In this document: in pieces, positions 63,690-64,000 of the stretch | Layout of the letters: each line of letters starts with the position of its first letter | How positions within the stretch are numbered: position 1 is the first letter of the stretch | Source of the DNA: Pseudorasbora parva | Taxonomy: Eukaryota > Chordata > Actinopteri > Cypriniformes > Gobionidae | Direction: 5' to 3' | DNA: 64,000 bases | NCBI RefSeq assembly: GCF_024679245.1 | Contig: NC_090188.1 | Location: 33,694,124 to 33,758,123 of the forward strand | The notes under the pieces: model-generated | What the model saw: only the letters and a program-made list of their open reading frames with translations | Databases searched by the model: none | Told to the model about the DNA's origin: nothing | Translations under genes and position numbers: made by a program

Positions 63690-64000
63690 CAAAAACATGT
63701 AAGGTTTTGCATGGGCTTAACGTGTACTAAATAGTTTGACTGCGTACTTTTCGAATAATATTATTTGATGTGACTGTTGACAAAATGTAAGAGATTTTGT
63801 ATTATTGTAAAGAATAAAATGTGATTAATATGATGCATAATAATTTTGTTAACATTTTGTAGACTGAATGATTGTTTGTGCATTGAACCTGGTGATTTGG
63901 TCCTTCTTAATTCTGGGAAGTTACTTGAAGTTATTGTTTGAAGTACCTTTCTGTAGTAAAAGGAAGCAGCATCTCTTAAATATGAAAACAGCACCTGATG
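63690..64000. other. Unannotated stretch at the right edge
   Basis: AT-rich, with a tiny palindrome at 63682-63703 (CTTACATGTTG and CAAAAACATGTAAG). No gene recognised. Confidence 0.5.

Overview
This window looks like vertebrate, almost certainly teleost and probably cyprinid (carp/zebrafish group), nuclear DNA. It is AT-rich, full of long microsatellites, and packed with DNA-transposon relics and non-autonomous elements of types I recall as common in cyprinid genomes. Two spliced coding exons of one gene are recognisable. The taxonomic call rests on the repeat types and the fish-like protein, not on a database search.

The gene is prkce (protein kinase C epsilon), on the minus strand. Its first coding exon lies at 42918-43265 (116 codons: the C2 domain start, with an in-frame stop upstream of the ATG). 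Its second coding exon is a 64-base exon at 2645-2708, which is too short to stand out as an ORF. The two exons join in phase and enclose a first intron of about 40.2 kb that fills most of the window. Positions 1-2644 are the start of intron 2. Positions 43266 to about 43980 form a GC-richer 5' leader/promoter region with a 27-codon upstream ORF. The rest of the kinase lies to the left of the window.

Intron 1 holds mainly mobile DNA: elements with TTAA target duplications (8784-9907, 13277-13901, 26069-26466, 33287-34434, 40750-41187 and others), a PIF/Harbinger-like element with TAA flanks (13951-14765), two hAT-like elements with 8-bp duplications (16349-17470, 17816-18519), Tc1-like relics (3344-3780, 27357-27868, 31124-31745), and a pair of 0.9-kb direct copies (30200-31115, 35779-36648).

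Upstream of prkce (44-64 kb) the most interesting items are: (i) a candidate plus-strand promoter and first exon at 48132-48357 (inverted CCAAT, TATA box, consensus splice donor), possibly a divergent gene or an LTR; (ii) a five-level nest of transposons at 49078-53760, with readable target duplications at each level; (iii) a mariner-like element inside a TTAA element at 55006-56298; (iv) a 225-bp inverted repeat whose arms lie 3.9 kb apart (57501-61830); and (v) a degenerate BED-finger-like remnant at 62987-63085. I found no RNA gene I would defend, no CRISPR and no operon-like system.
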